Notes: generated by a model not told the origin, from the sequence alone. A stretch of DNA of 64,000 nucleotides from Amycolatopsis sulphurea (GCF_002564045.1 NZ_PDJK01000001.1:1178001-1242000), one strand, 5' to 3'. Positions 38,026-47,369 are shown, counted from the stretch's first letter. Numbers and translations are program-made.

Positions 38026-38080
38026 GGCTGTGAAGGGACCCTTCACAGCCGCTAAGTCCGTGAAGGGTCCCTTCACAGAC
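38026..38080. repeat. Palindromic repeat copy D between convergent genes
   Basis: Two 25-bp units with central A/T in place of G/C: 38026-38050 (GGCTGTGAAGGGACCCTTCA...) and 38056-38080, 5 bp apart. The second has one G/A difference between its arms. They sit between two convergent stops and could end transcription from both sides. No long-element termini are present. Confidence 0.88.
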
Positions 38081-38106
38081 CCCACAGGCAGGAGTCCCAA
38101 GCCGCC

Positions 38107-38883
38107 TCAGCGGTACCGGAGGGCCGCCGCGTTCCCGCGTTCGGCAAGGTACTGCTCGAAAGTCCGCACGCCGTCCGGATGCTCGGGCGCCAGATTGCCG
38201 CCCTCGGCGTAGGCGCGATAGAGCCGTCCGGGCAACCGGACGTGCACCACCCGCTTGTCCCGCCCGGACGCAGCGAGCACCACGCGCGCGAGGTCGGCCG
38301 CCGACAGCACCTCAGGCCCGCCGAAGTCGGCTACGCGGCCCTGCGGCTCGCCCCGGGCCAGCTCCGCCAGCCGGACCGCGACGTCCCGGACGTCGACCGG
38401 CTGGAACCGCCATCGCGGCACCGGGACCACCGGTGCCCTGGCCGCGACCGCCAGCAGGGTCCGGACCAGAGCGTGGAACTGGGTGGCCCGCAAAATCGTG
38501 TACGGCAGCCCGGAACCGGCCAGCACCCGCTCCGCCGCCAGCTTCGCCCGGTAGTAGCCGAGCGGCACCCGGTCGACCCCGGCGATCGAGATGTACACCA
38601 GATGTGGCCGCTGCTTGCCCCACCGCGCTGCCTCCAGCAGCCGCTGCAGCACCTCGACCTCGTGGCGGAAGTCCGTGGCGCAGTGCACGATCACCTCCAC
38701 CCCGGCGACCGCGACGTCCAGCCCGCGACCGGTGCGCAGGTCGCCCACGGTCCACTCGGCACCCGCGCCGGAGCGCCGGCGGCGGCTCAGCGCCCGCACC
38801 CGCTCCCCGGCCGCGACCAGTCGCGCCACGACCTCACGCCCGAGCTGGCCACTCCCGCCGGTCACCAGGATCTGCTGCGGCAC
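38107..38883 (-). CDS. NAD(P)H-binding atypical SDR (NmrA-like)
   Basis: A 258-aa single-domain Rossmann protein. The nucleotide motif ILVTGGSGQLGREVVARLVA is N-terminal. SIAGVDRVPLGYYRAKLAAE carries the Tyr-x-x-x-Lys of atypical SDRs. The later PYTILRATQFHALVRTLLAV and RFQPVDVRDVAVRLAELARG match NmrA/NAD(P)H-binding proteins of actinomycetes. ATG 38883. Its substrate is unknown; such proteins act as quinone reductases, isomerases or redox sensors. Confidence 0.85.
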   Translation of the reverse strand: MPQQILVTGGSGQLGREVVARLVAAGERVRALSRRRRSGAGAEWTVGDLRTGRGLDVAVAGVEVIVHCATDFRHEVEVLQRLLEAARWGKQRPHLVYISIAGVDRVPLGYYRAKLAAERVLAGSGLPYTILRATQFHALVRTLLAVAARAPVVPVPRWRFQPVDVRDVAVRLAELARGEPQGRVADFGGPEVLSAADLARVVLAASGRDKRVVHVRLPGRLYRAYAEGGNLAPEHPDGVRTFEQYLAERGNAAALRYR

Positions 38884-38934
38884 GTCGTCCTCCCACCCGG
38901 GTTCGCCAACGCCACCGCCATCCTGGCACGCGGG

Positions 38935-39291
38935 TCAATCCGGAACGATCCAGCGGACGGTCGGCTCGTTCGCCGCGGCCTCACGGCGGGGCGCGTCGCG
39001 CCGCAGCAGCACCGAGAGCCGGCCGTACGCGCCGATCAGCTCGGAGTTCGTCTCGTCCGGACGCCCGGCCCTGGCGTGCCGGAACGCCTGCTCTAACGCC
39101 GCCAGCGCCCCCGGCTCGACCGACGCGAGCAGCGGCGCGGCCCGGTTGGTGGTCTCAGCGAGCCCGACGAGCATGGCGCGCACCTCTCGCGACTCCGGGG
39201 CGACGGTCAGCGCCGGCGACACCAGCCGCAGCTGCCGGTGCAGCAGATACAGCACGTCCAGCGGATCGGCGCCGGATTCACCGTTCGTCAC
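38935..39291 (-). CDS. Hypothetical protein
   Basis: A 118-aa soluble, mostly helical protein from GTG 39291, with GGAGG 6 nt upstream. It starts with VTNGESGADPLDVLYLLHRQ and has an alanine/arginine-rich body (RQLRLVSPALTVAPESREVR). No family recognised. A longer frame to 39393 has no ribosome site and covers the intergenic gap. It lies between the SDR and the LigD-type polymerase on the same strand. Confidence 0.6.
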   Translation of the reverse strand: MTNGESGADPLDVLYLLHRQLRLVSPALTVAPESREVRAMLVGLAETTNRAAPLLASVEPGALAALEQAFRHARAGRPDETNSELIGAYGRLSVLLRRDAPRREAAANEPTVRWIVPD

Positions 39292-39353
39292 GTTCGCCCT
39301 CCCCGCCGAGCAGTGCCGGGGAGACGAGCCCACGACCTCGGTATGACGCCGGG

Positions 39354-40295
39354 TCAGCTGCTTTCCGCCGCCAGCCCGTCCCGATCCGCCCACGCCAGGA
39401 GCGGTTCCAGTGAGTATGCCGTGTCGTCGATTCCGGCATGCAGGTCACCCAGTTTCGCGAATCGCGCCGGAACCGTCGCGATCGTGCAGTCGCGGGGATC
39501 GACGTCGTCGATCTCGTCCCAGCGCAGCGGCGTGGACACGGTGCCCTCGGGTACCCCGCGCACCGAGTAGGCGCTCGCGATCGTGTGGTCCCGCGCGTTC
39601 TGGTTGTAGTCGACGAACAGCTTCGCCGGGTCCCGGTCCTTGCGCCACCAGGTCGTGGTCACCTCGTCCGGGGCACGACGTTCGACCTCGCGGGCGAAGG
39701 CCAGTGCCGCCCGGCGCACCATGGCGAACCCCCACCGCGGCTCGATCCGCACGTAGATGTGCAGCCCGCTGCCGCCGGAGGTCTTGGGCCAGCCGAGAAA
39801 CCCCAGCTCGTCGAGCACTTCGTGGGCGACGTGGGCGACCCGGCGCACCGTGGCGAACGGACAGTCCGGCATCGGGTCGAGATCGATCCGCCACTCGTCC
39901 GGCTTCTCGGTGTCGGACTTTCTCGAATTCCACGGATGAAACTCCACAGTGGACATCTGCACCGCCCAGAGCACATGTGCCAGCTCGGTCACGCACAGCT
40001 CGTCGGCATACCGGCCGTAGCGCGGAAAGTGCACCCGCACCGTTTCCAGCCACGGCGGTGCCCCGTTCGGGACGCGTTTCTGGTGCACCTTCTGACCGGC
40101 CACTCCGGACGGGAACCGGTGCAGCATGCACGGCCGCTCCCGCAGCGCCCGCACGATCCCGTCGCCGACCGACAGGTAGTACCGCGCCAGATCCAGCTTC
40201 GTCTCGCCGCGGGCCGGGAAGTACACCCGATCCGGGCTGGACACACGCACCGTCCGGCCATCCACTTCGAGCTCGACCGCCGCGTCCTTCGCCAT
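39354..40295 (-). CDS. LigD-type NHEJ polymerase (primase-polymerase) domain protein
   Basis: A 313-aa stand-alone version of the polymerase domain found in bacterial DNA ligase D, an archaeo-eukaryotic primase-like nucleotidyl transferase. The catalytic IDLDPMPDCPF (Asp-x-Asp), SGGSGLHIYVRI and DYNQNARDHTIASAYSVRG segments are present. It would add nucleotides, preferably ribonucleotides, at DNA ends during Ku-dependent joining. ATG 40295; an in-frame ATG at 40316 is possible. No ku or ligase gene is in the window, so its partners are encoded elsewhere. Confidence 0.92.
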   Translation of the reverse strand: MAKDAAVELEVDGRTVRVSSPDRVYFPARGETKLDLARYYLSVGDGIVRALRERPCMLHRFPSGVAGQKVHQKRVPNGAPPWLETVRVHFPRYGRYADELCVTELAHVLWAVQMSTVEFHPWNSRKSDTEKPDEWRIDLDPMPDCPFATVRRVAHVAHEVLDELGFLGWPKTSGGSGLHIYVRIEPRWGFAMVRRAALAFAREVERRAPDEVTTTWWRKDRDPAKLFVDYNQNARDHTIASAYSVRGVPEGTVSTPLRWDEIDDVDPRDCTIATVPARFAKLGDLHAGIDDTAYSLEPLLAWADRDGLAAESS

Positions 40296-40343
40296 GTGCC
40301 GACGGTAACCGCTCACCGGCGATTCCGCGGGTTTCAGCCGGTG

Positions 40344-41921
40344 TCAGCCCTCCGGGACCAGCGTGAAGTGCCCGACGCCCTTGGCCGCCGAGGTCACCGT
40401 CCAGGAGTCCGGACCGGACGCCGGGCCTTTGCCGTAGAGCAGCCGGTACTCCGGCTTCCGCTTCTGCTGCGCGCGGTCGAACCAGTAGTAGTTCGCCCGC
40501 AACGCGAACGCCCCCACCGCGGACGCCTCCGAGATCCGCCGCTGCACGATCGGCGCGACCTGGCTCCGGTCGGAGAACACGTCGAGAATCTGGCAGTCGC
40601 AGTAGAAGGCCAGAGTGCCGATCTCCCCCGGCCCGGCCACTGCCTTCCCCTGCAGGCGGGCGCCGAGTTCCCGGCCCACCCGGGCGTAGTCGGCCGAGTT
40701 CGCCCAGTTGCCGAAGATCACCGGCGAGCGCCACGGCACGCCCTGCGCCAGGTCGACCCCGATGCCGCCGAACGCGACCACGGCGCCCAGGCCGAGCGCA
40801 GCCAGCGGCGCGCCGCGGCGCAGCGCTGGGCGCTCGTTCGCTTCGGCGAGCCAAATACCGGCCATCAGCACGGCGAAGGTCGCGATGCTGACCACCGGCG
40901 TCACGTAGTACCAGTGGTACGGCCCGACGCCGAGCGTCGAGTACACGACGTAGTAGAGCACCCCTCCGGCACCGAGCCCGACGACCGGCGCGAGCGCGGG
41001 GAAGCCCTCCCACCGGCGCGCGAAGCGGATACCCAGCCAGGCCGCGAAGAACACGACGCCGGCCAGCGCGGCGGCGAAGGTGAAGATCACCGTGACCGGC
41101 TGGTAGAGGAAGTACATCATCGGCCCGCTGAAGTAACCCCAGGCCCCGAACAGACCGTCCTGGTCCTGTTTGATCACCAGCGTGTCCGGGATGAACGAGC
41201 CGAGCCCGAACCAGCTGAACAGGAACCACGGCGCGGACACCAGGACCGCGGTGCCGAACGCGCGCCGGAAACGCCGCCGGATCGCCGCGGTGGCGAAGGT
41301 GATGACCAGGACGAACACGATCAGGTCGAGCCGGGTCAGCACGGTCAGCGCGGCGGCGACACCGAACAGCACCGGCCGCCCTTCGACGGCGAACACCACC
41401 AGCCACAGCAGCACGGCGGGCACGAGCAGGACTTCGAGCCCGGTCGCCGAGAGCAGGAACGGGTTCGCCACCACGAGCAGCACCCCGAGCAGCGCGACCC
41501 ACGGCGCGAGCCGGAACCGGCGGATCAGCCGCAGCCACGCCCAGCCGAGCGCCCCGCTGCTGAGCACGGTCAGCAGCCCCAGCGCGACCACCGGGTGCGC
41601 GGCGCCGGTGATGCGGGTCGCGAAGGTGAGCAAGCCCAGCAGCAGGACGTCGAGCGGCGACGTCGCGGAGTTCGCGATGCTGCCGGGCACCAGCGCCCAC
41701 TCTCCGTGCACGGCAAGATTCTTCGCGTAGGCGAGAGTGATGTACCCGTCGTCGGTCAGGCTCCCGTGCACGAGCAGAAACGACAGCAGGCCCAGCAGGG
41801 CCGCTGCCCAGGGCAGCCATCCGTACCGCACAGAGAACGACCGTACGGTACCTGCGCCACGATCCCGGCCACGTTGGCGCGCTCCCCCGGTGATCGTGGC
41901 CACAGATTCATCGACCGACAT
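40344..41921 (-). CDS. Multi-spanning membrane protein, GT-C glycosyltransferase-like
   Basis: A 525-aa membrane protein with about ten predicted membrane segments and a soluble C-terminal domain (from about residue 410). The first extracytoplasmic loop has SLTDDGYITLAYAKNLAVHG, similar to the acidic loop (D-D-x-Y/F-I) of GT-C enzymes such as actinobacterial arabinofuranosyl- or mannosyltransferases that use polyprenyl-phosphate sugars. A role in cell-wall glycan assembly is inferred. ATG 41921 gives MSVDESVATITGG; the frame is open to 42038 without support. Alternative: an uncharacterised membrane protein. Confidence 0.68.
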   Translation of the reverse strand: MSVDESVATITGGARQRGRDRGAGTVRSFSVRYGWLPWAAALLGLLSFLLVHGSLTDDGYITLAYAKNLAVHGEWALVPGSIANSATSPLDVLLLGLLTFATRITGAAHPVVALGLLTVLSSGALGWAWLRLIRRFRLAPWVALLGVLLVVANPFLLSATGLEVLLVPAVLLWLVVFAVEGRPVLFGVAAALTVLTRLDLIVFVLVITFATAAIRRRFRRAFGTAVLVSAPWFLFSWFGLGSFIPDTLVIKQDQDGLFGAWGYFSGPMMYFLYQPVTVIFTFAAALAGVVFFAAWLGIRFARRWEGFPALAPVVGLGAGGVLYYVVYSTLGVGPYHWYYVTPVVSIATFAVLMAGIWLAEANERPALRRGAPLAALGLGAVVAFGGIGVDLAQGVPWRSPVIFGNWANSADYARVGRELGARLQGKAVAGPGEIGTLAFYCDCQILDVFSDRSQVAPIVQRRISEASAVGAFALRANYYWFDRAQQKRKPEYRLLYGKGPASGPDSWTVTSAAKGVGHFTLVPEG

Positions 41922-42324
41922 GATTCGGAGACAGTAATCGGCCGCTGTCGATCTTCGGCGGTCACCCTGCCCGGTCGTACGCCGGGGCACCGTGGTGAAA
42001 CGGCCGCGATGTCCTTCGGACAAGATCGGACATCGCACCTACCCCGTGTGACCGTGAGCGGCTTGAGCTGTGCCTGCGCCGCTCTGGCGAGGCTGCCGCG
42101 AGCCCGGACGAAACCACTCACCGCGTTTTCCCCGGTAAGAACGACCTCGCCAACAAGGCCACCTTCGCCGTCACCGCGCCGCCCGCCTGACCGACGTCGC
42201 CAACCGGGGACCTGGTCGAGACCACCCGGCTCGGCGGGGATCGCGCGACCCGCAAGTACCGGATGGACCATCCCGATGCCGACCGACGACGTCCAGATCG
42301 CGGCCGGGCCTTGTTCGCGGCTCA
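41922..42324. other. Intergenic stretch without recognised gene
   Basis: No gene with family support was seen in about 400 bp. A short frame ending near 42190 reads FPGKNDLANKATFAVTAPPA and could be the tail of a lost secreted protein, but nothing else supports it. The right side grades into truncated element E. Confidence 0.4.
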
Positions 42325-42511
42325 TCGTCGTCGATTGTGCCCGGCAACGGACGATGCGGAGGTATTCGAGGCGCGACCACCTCGTGGCGTGCGCCGGACC
42401 CGTCTCGGGTCTGTGAAGGGGCCCTTCACAGACTCAGAGTCCGTGAAGGGCCCCTTCACAGACCTCCGCCGTCTGCGCAGGGCCCCTCACACCGACTTTG
42501 CCGACGCCCTG
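42325..42511. mobile_element. Truncated MITE-like element, copy E
   Basis: The right terminus CCGACTTTGCCGACGCCCTG (42492-42511) and the double palindrome (42409-42463, one mismatch between arms) match the other copies. The conserved block left of the palindrome (for example CCACCTCGTGGCGTGCGCC near 42378) aligns with copies F and G in reverse. The left terminus and about 80-100 bp are missing, so no flanking duplication can be scored. It lies 33 bp after the MFS gene stop. Confidence 0.75.
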
Positions 42512-42543
42512 GGGCCCCTCCGTACAGTCAGGCCAGGGTCAGG

Positions 42544-44592
42544 TCAGGCCAGCGCGTGCCGTCCGGACCGCGCCGGGTCCTCGCTCTCGTTCAGGATCCG
42601 GGTGGCCACCCTGGTGAGCGCGGCGTCCAGCTCGTCCCGATCCGCGTCGCCCCAGTCGCCCAGCCGCTCGGCGACCCACTCGCGCCAGGCGTTCACCAGC
42701 TTCGCCGTTTCCTCGTGGCCGCTCTCGGTGAGGGAGAAAACGCCGTCCTCGAAGCTCAGCTGCCCGGTCGTCACCAACCGCTGGAAGGCGGGCTCGAACA
42801 CCTCCGTCGGGATGCCGTAGTGCGCGCCGACGGCCGCCAGGGTGGCCGGTCGCCCGGTCTGCTCCCGCAGGTGCACCTGGACCAGGCACCACAGCCCGCC
42901 CGCGTCCAGCTCCGAGCCGGAGCGGGCGAAGATCGCCGGCGCGACCTTGCGCCGCTCGCGGAAGAACACCGTCGCGATGGCCCGTTCCAGCTCCCGGTTG
43001 TGTTCCCCGGACTCCGGCATGGCGAACCCCTCGCCGATGTCCGGAGCGGACGCCCGCGCGGTGTCCCGCAGCGGAACCTCCTTGAGGAACAAGGAAAGCA
43101 CGAAGGCCAGCAGACCGACCGGCACGGCGTAGAGGAACACCACGTGCAGTGAATCGCTGTAGGCGGTGATCACCGGCTCCGACACTTCGCGCGGCAGCCG
43201 GTGCAGGGCCGTCGGTGCCTCGACCACGCGCGGATCGATCCCGGCGGGCAACGGGTGCTCGGCCGCCGTCTTCGCCAGGTTCGGGGCGAGCTGGCCGGCG
43301 TAGATGGTGCCGAAGATAGCCGCGCCGAAGGAACTTCCGATCGAGCGCAGGAAGGTGGCCCCGGACGTCGCGACCCCGAGATCCCGGTAATCCGCGGTGT
43401 TCTGCACCGCGATCACCAGTACCTGCATGCTCAGCCCGATACCGAGGCCGAGCACTATCATGTACGCGGAGGCTGCCCAGAACCCGGTGTCCGGCCCGAG
43501 CAGGGACAGCAGGAACAGCCCCAGCGTCAACAGCGCGGTGCCGAGCACCGGGAAGATCTTGTACTTGCCGGTGCGGCTGACCAGGGAGCCGGACACGAGC
43601 GACGCGATCAGCAGCGCGATCACCATCGGCAGCATCCGCACGCCGGAGGAGGTGGCCGAGGTGCCCTGCACGTACTGCATGTAAGTGGGCAGATAGGACA
43701 GCGCGCCGAGCATCGCGAACCCGACCACGAAGCTCAGGATGCCGCTGATGGTGAACACCGGGTTGCGGAACAGCCGCATCGGCAGCGTCGGTTCCTTGGC
43801 CCGCAACTCCACGAACACGAACAGGACCAGCGCCACCACCGAGCCGACGGCCATCCAGATGATCGTCGGCGAGCCCCACGGGTACGTGGAGCCACCCCAG
43901 CTGGTGACCAGGGTCAGCCCGGTCGCGGCGAGCCCGATCAGCAGGAAGCCCAGGTAGTCGATGGCCGGCTTGACCAGCGTCCGCACCCGCGGCATCGCCG
44001 CCGCGGCGACGAACAGCACCACGACCACCAGCGGGATGTTCACGTAGAACGCCCACCGCCAGGACAGGTGGTCCACGAACAGCCCGCCGAGCATCGGCCC
44101 GGCGACGGTGACCACGCCGAAGACCGAACCGAGCGCGCCCTGGTACTTGCCGCGGTCGCGCAGCGGCACCACGTCCGCGATCAGCGCGGTCGAGGTGACC
44201 ATCAGCCCGCCGCCGCCGATGCCCTGCACCGCGCGCCAGATGACCAGCCAGATCATGCTGTCGGCGAACCCGCAGAAGAACGATCCGACGCCGAAGATCA
44301 CCACCGACGCCTGGAACATCAGCTTCCGGCCGAACAGGTCGCCGAGCTTGCCGATGACCACCGTGGTGATCGTCTCGGCCAGCAGGTACGCGGTGACCAC
44401 CCAGGACAGGTGCCCGGCGCCCCCGAGGTCCCCGACGATGGTGGGCAGCGCGGTGCCGACGATGGTCTGATCCAGCGCGGCCAGCAGCATGCCCAGCAGC
44501 ACCGCGCCGAAGACCGCCTGCACCTTGCGTTTGGGCAGCGCCGCGCCAGGCGGCGCCGGCTCGTCCTTGGCGACCTCGGCCGTGGCCGTCAT
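42544..44592 (-). CDS. DHA2-family MFS exporter with C-terminal winged-helix domain
   Basis: A 682-aa drug:proton antiporter of the EmrB/QacA type. The first 500 residues have about 14 membrane segments. Motif A is GKLGDLFGRK; ALDQTIVGTALPTIVGDLGG (first helix, motif D1) and GPMLGGLFVDHLSWRWAFYV (motif C) are classic. Residues about 535-682 are soluble and look like a MarR/PadR-type winged helix (AAVGAHYGIPTEVFEPAFQR, LSFEDGVFSLTESGHEETAK). AGGAGG lies 6 nt before ATG 44592. It exports toxic compounds or antibiotics; specificity unknown. The fused domain might regulate transport or expression, but that is speculation. Confidence 0.9.
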   Translation of the reverse strand: MTATAEVAKDEPAPPGAALPKRKVQAVFGAVLLGMLLAALDQTIVGTALPTIVGDLGGAGHLSWVVTAYLLAETITTVVIGKLGDLFGRKLMFQASVVIFGVGSFFCGFADSMIWLVIWRAVQGIGGGGLMVTSTALIADVVPLRDRGKYQGALGSVFGVVTVAGPMLGGLFVDHLSWRWAFYVNIPLVVVVLFVAAAAMPRVRTLVKPAIDYLGFLLIGLAATGLTLVTSWGGSTYPWGSPTIIWMAVGSVVALVLFVFVELRAKEPTLPMRLFRNPVFTISGILSFVVGFAMLGALSYLPTYMQYVQGTSATSSGVRMLPMVIALLIASLVSGSLVSRTGKYKIFPVLGTALLTLGLFLLSLLGPDTGFWAASAYMIVLGLGIGLSMQVLVIAVQNTADYRDLGVATSGATFLRSIGSSFGAAIFGTIYAGQLAPNLAKTAAEHPLPAGIDPRVVEAPTALHRLPREVSEPVITAYSDSLHVVFLYAVPVGLLAFVLSLFLKEVPLRDTARASAPDIGEGFAMPESGEHNRELERAIATVFFRERRKVAPAIFARSGSELDAGGLWCLVQVHLREQTGRPATLAAVGAHYGIPTEVFEPAFQRLVTTGQLSFEDGVFSLTESGHEETAKLVNAWREWVAERLGDWGDADRDELDAALTRVATRILNESEDPARSGRHALA

Positions 44593-44646
44593 GTGGTTCC
44601 TCCTCGACTGGACTCCGGGATCAGGCCCGTTCACCGTAGTGACGTC

Positions 44647-44665
44647 TGTCCATTGTAGATAGACA
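44647..44665. promoter_or_regulatory. Operator-like dyad upstream of MFS exporter
   Basis: TGTCCAT-TGTAG-ATAGACA, a 7-5-7 inverted repeat with one mismatch, 55 bp before the exporter start. On the exporter strand it contains TACAAT, a good -10 box. It resembles sites bound by TetR repressors of drug exporters. The regulator gene is not adjacent. Confidence 0.5.
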
Positions 44666-45200
44666 CTCGTTCCGGTGATTCCGGCTGCTCGGCCAGGCCG
44701 CGCCGATCGGCCGGTTTCCCCGGACGGGGCGCACCCCCGTCCGGCGTTCGGGAACGCCTCGACCGAGCCCGTTCCGCATGCGCGGCAACGAAAACTCCCG
44801 CCCGATGACCGGTCGGCGGCGCCGGATCGAGGACCCGCGCCGCCGATCGGGCACCTCGGCGGTGAAAGTCGGCCGTTCCGGCACAATTCAGGGTCGAAGC
44901 GACCCGAACGTTTCGTCCCGGCACAAGCCCGCGATGCCCCGGCGACCGCCCGCCTGCCGCTTGACCTCGATCACCCGGACGGGGCACCACGCCGGACTCC
45001 GAGGGCACGCGAAACGTAATGATCGCCGTGCCTACGCACCGGGGCCGATTCCCCTACGGTCACCCAAATCTTCCTCAAAGTACTCCTCCGGCGGCGATTT
45101 GTGCGCACCGAGCAGGCAATAAGTCTGTCAACCCGAAATGGGGGTTTGTGCAGAGCTTTCACCCGTGATCTGTGGCACACTTTAAGTTTAGCTAGGTGGT

Positions 45201-45225
45201 CTTGGTCACTGAATCATCGACCAAG
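45201..45225. promoter_or_regulatory. Inverted repeat before the amino-acid permease
   Basis: CTTGGTC (45201-45207) and GACCAAG (45219-45225) form a 7-11-7 dyad ending 15 bp before ATG 45241. It could be an operator or a leader hairpin affecting translation. Inferred from position. Confidence 0.45.
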
Positions 45226-45240
45226 TAACGTCCAGCAACC

Positions 45241-46629
45241 ATGGATTCCAGAGTCGTCACCGAGACAGGTGACAACTACACCAAAGCACTAGGCAATCGC
45301 CAGGTGCAGATGATCGCGATCGGCGGGGCGATCGGAGTCGGGCTCTTCCTCGGTGCCGGGGGAAAGCTCCACACGGCAGGCCCGTCGCTCGTGCTCTCCT
45401 ACGCACTGTGCGGCATCGCCGCCTACTTCGTCATGCGGGCCCTCGGCGAACTGGTGCTGCATCAGCCCAGTTCGGGCAGTTTCGTGACCTACGCGCGGAA
45501 GTTCATCGGCCCGTGGGCCGGTTTCGTGTCCGGCTGGATGTACTGGCTGAACTGGGCGATGACCGGGATCGCGGAGATCACCGCGGTCGCGATCTACGTG
45601 CACAAGTGGCTGCCGGACGTGCCCCAGTGGATCACCGCGCTGGTCGCGCTCGGCGTGCTGGTCGCGGTGAACCTGGTCAGCGTCAAGCTGTTCGGCGAAC
45701 TCGAGTTCTGGTTCTCCGTGGTCAAGGTGCTCGCGATCGTGGTGTTCCTGGTGACCGCGGTCGGGCTGGTGCTGGCCGGCGCGAACATCGGCGGCGAGAA
45801 GGCCGGCGTGCAGAACCTCACCAGCCACGGCGGATTCTTCCCGGCCGGTCTCGGGATCGCGCTGATGACCCTGCAGGCGGTGGTCTTCGCCTACTCCGCG
45901 ATCGAGGTCGTCGGCATCGCCGCCGGCGAGACGAAGGACGCCCGCAAGGTCCTGCCCAAGGCGATCAACGGCGTGGTGTGGCGGATCGGCGTGTTCTACG
46001 TCGGTTCGGTGCTGCTGCTGGCGATGCTGCTGCCCTGGCCGTTCTACAGCGGGGACGAGAGCCCGTTCGTCACGGTGTTCTCGCGGCTGGGCATCGGCGG
46101 CATCGGCGACGTGATGAACGCCGTCGTGCTCACCGCCGCGCTGTCCTCGTGCAACTCGGGCCTTTACTCGACCGGCCGCATCCTGCGTGCCCTCGCCGAT
46201 CACGGTGAGGCGCCGAAGTTCACCGGCAAGATGAACAGCAGTCACGTGCCCTACGGCGGAATTCTGTTCACCTCGGCCGCGTATGTGCTCGGCGTGGTGC
46301 TGAATTACCTAGTCCCGTCGGAAGCGTTCGACATCGCGACCGCGGTCGCCTCGCTCGGCGTGGTCGCCACCTGGGCCACGCTGGTGTTCTCGCAAATGCG
46401 ATTACGCGAGGCCGCCCTGCGGGGCGAACTGGAACGGCCGAGCTATCGGATGCCCGGTGCGCCCTACACGAACTGGGGGACGCTCGCGTTCCTGCTGATG
46501 GTCGTGATCCTGATGGGCTTCTCCGATGGCGCCGAGGAGATTGCCTTCTATTCGATCCCGGTGATCGCGTTGGTGCTCGTCGTCGGCTGGCGACTGGTCT
46601 CCCGCCGTCAGGCCAAGACGCAATCCTGA
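45241..46629 (+). CDS. APC-superfamily amino acid permease (AnsP/GABA-permease-like)
   Basis: A 462-aa secondary transporter with 12 predicted membrane helices. The N-terminal signature QMIAIGGAIGVGLFLGAGGK is the substrate-binding loop of the AAT family. FAYSAIEVVGIAAGETKDAR in helix 6 also fits. Relatives carry asparagine, GABA, phenylalanine or histidine in symport with protons; which one cannot be decided here. ATG 45241 lacks a good Shine-Dalgarno sequence; a dyad lies just upstream. A strong terminator follows at 46644. Confidence 0.9.
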   Translation: MDSRVVTETGDNYTKALGNRQVQMIAIGGAIGVGLFLGAGGKLHTAGPSLVLSYALCGIAAYFVMRALGELVLHQPSSGSFVTYARKFIGPWAGFVSGWMYWLNWAMTGIAEITAVAIYVHKWLPDVPQWITALVALGVLVAVNLVSVKLFGELEFWFSVVKVLAIVVFLVTAVGLVLAGANIGGEKAGVQNLTSHGGFFPAGLGIALMTLQAVVFAYSAIEVVGIAAGETKDARKVLPKAINGVVWRIGVFYVGSVLLLAMLLPWPFYSGDESPFVTVFSRLGIGGIGDVMNAVVLTAALSSCNSGLYSTGRILRALADHGEAPKFTGKMNSSHVPYGGILFTSAAYVLGVVLNYLVPSEAFDIATAVASLGVVATWATLVFSQMRLREAALRGELERPSYRMPGAPYTNWGTLAFLLMVVILMGFSDGAEEIAFYSIPVIALVLVVGWRLVSRRQAKTQS

Positions 46630-46643
46630 TTTCCTCTTTTCCG

Positions 46644-46680
46644 GCGGCCCGGCTCCCCTAGTTTCCTGGGGCCGGGCCGC
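46644..46680 (+). terminator. Terminator after the amino-acid permease
   Basis: GCGGCCCGGC (46644-46653) and GCCGGGCCGC (46671-46680) are perfect 10-bp arms, extended inward by CCCC/GGGG pairing, 15 bp after the stop. TTTCCTCTTTT precedes it rather than following it. Confidence 0.75.
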
Positions 46681-47064
46681 TCGGTGTTGCGCACCGGCAG
46701 GTCGACCCTCCGCGGGCCTAACCGTGGGGTCGGCCTGCGGGCTCGTTTGGCTGCTTGGGGCGCTCCGTGGGTCTTTTCCGTGGATCGCTGGTCATCGACA
46801 TTTCCTCAGGCTTGTCCGTGTTGTCGCGGTTTCCCTGACCGCAGTTCGCGCGCACTGAGCAGCTTGCTGCCCACTATTGCAAGTGTCTATCCCGCATTTT
46901 GATGACGCCGCTCTATACCGTTGGTTCATGCCATTTCCACCAAACACACTCGCCACTCAAGGGCAGCACCAGGCGATATCGCCGTCATCCGCGGCGTCCC
47001 GACGGCGTTCGTCGAACCGAGCCGGCCCAGACATGACGCTGACCGTCGTATGGGGCGCGCCGTG
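46681..47064. other. Gene-free stretch left of element F
   Basis: About 390 bp with no supported gene. The reading frames are short and have no family match. Base composition is less GC-rich in parts (for example 46880-46960), which is unusual here and suggests decayed or non-coding DNA. Confidence 0.4.
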
Positions 47065-47369
47065 GACCCCTCCTGCAGGGTGTCGGCAAAGTCGGCGCGA
47101 GGGCCTTGCGCAGACCCGCGGAAGTCTGTGGAGGTCTGTGAAAGGGCCCTTCACGGACTCAGAGTCTGTGAAGGGCCCCTTCACAGACCCGAGACAGGTC
47201 CGGCGCACACCACGAGGTGGTCGCGCATCTCGAACGCCTCCGCATCGCCCCGGCTGCCGGGCGTGATCGACGAAGAGGGCAGGCACCCCGATGATGACGC
47301 GGCAGCCACGGCTCACTCTGCTGATCACGACTCCTCCACCAACTTTGCCGGGACCCTGGCCCCCTCCCC
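47065..47369. mobile_element. MITE-like element, copy F, full length
   Basis: Termini at 47076-47095 (CAGGGTGTCGGCAAAGTCGG) and 47339-47358 (complement CAGGGTCCCGGCAAAGTTGG) match at 17 of 20 positions. The flanks GACCCCTCCTG (47065-47075) and GCCCCCTCCCC (47359-47369) agree at 8 of 11, a worn target duplication. The 283-bp element carries the double palindrome (47133-47189) and a conserved non-coding right arm. It lies 244 bp upstream of the ssb gene. Confidence 0.78.

Larger units (their letters stand above)
44593..45240. other. Divergent intergenic region of 648 bp
   Basis: No gene was recognised between the MFS exporter and the amino-acid permease. It holds a putative operator near the exporter (44647) and a dyad before the permease (45201). 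The part from about 45080 to 45235 is AT-richer than average (for example ACACTTTAAGTTTAGC) and probably contains the permease promoter. Confidence 0.5.

Noticed and set aside
44593..45240. tRNA or small RNA gene in the large divergent gap
   Set aside because: No cloverleaf, T-loop (GTTCGAATC-like) sequence or terminator-flanked transcript could be recognised.
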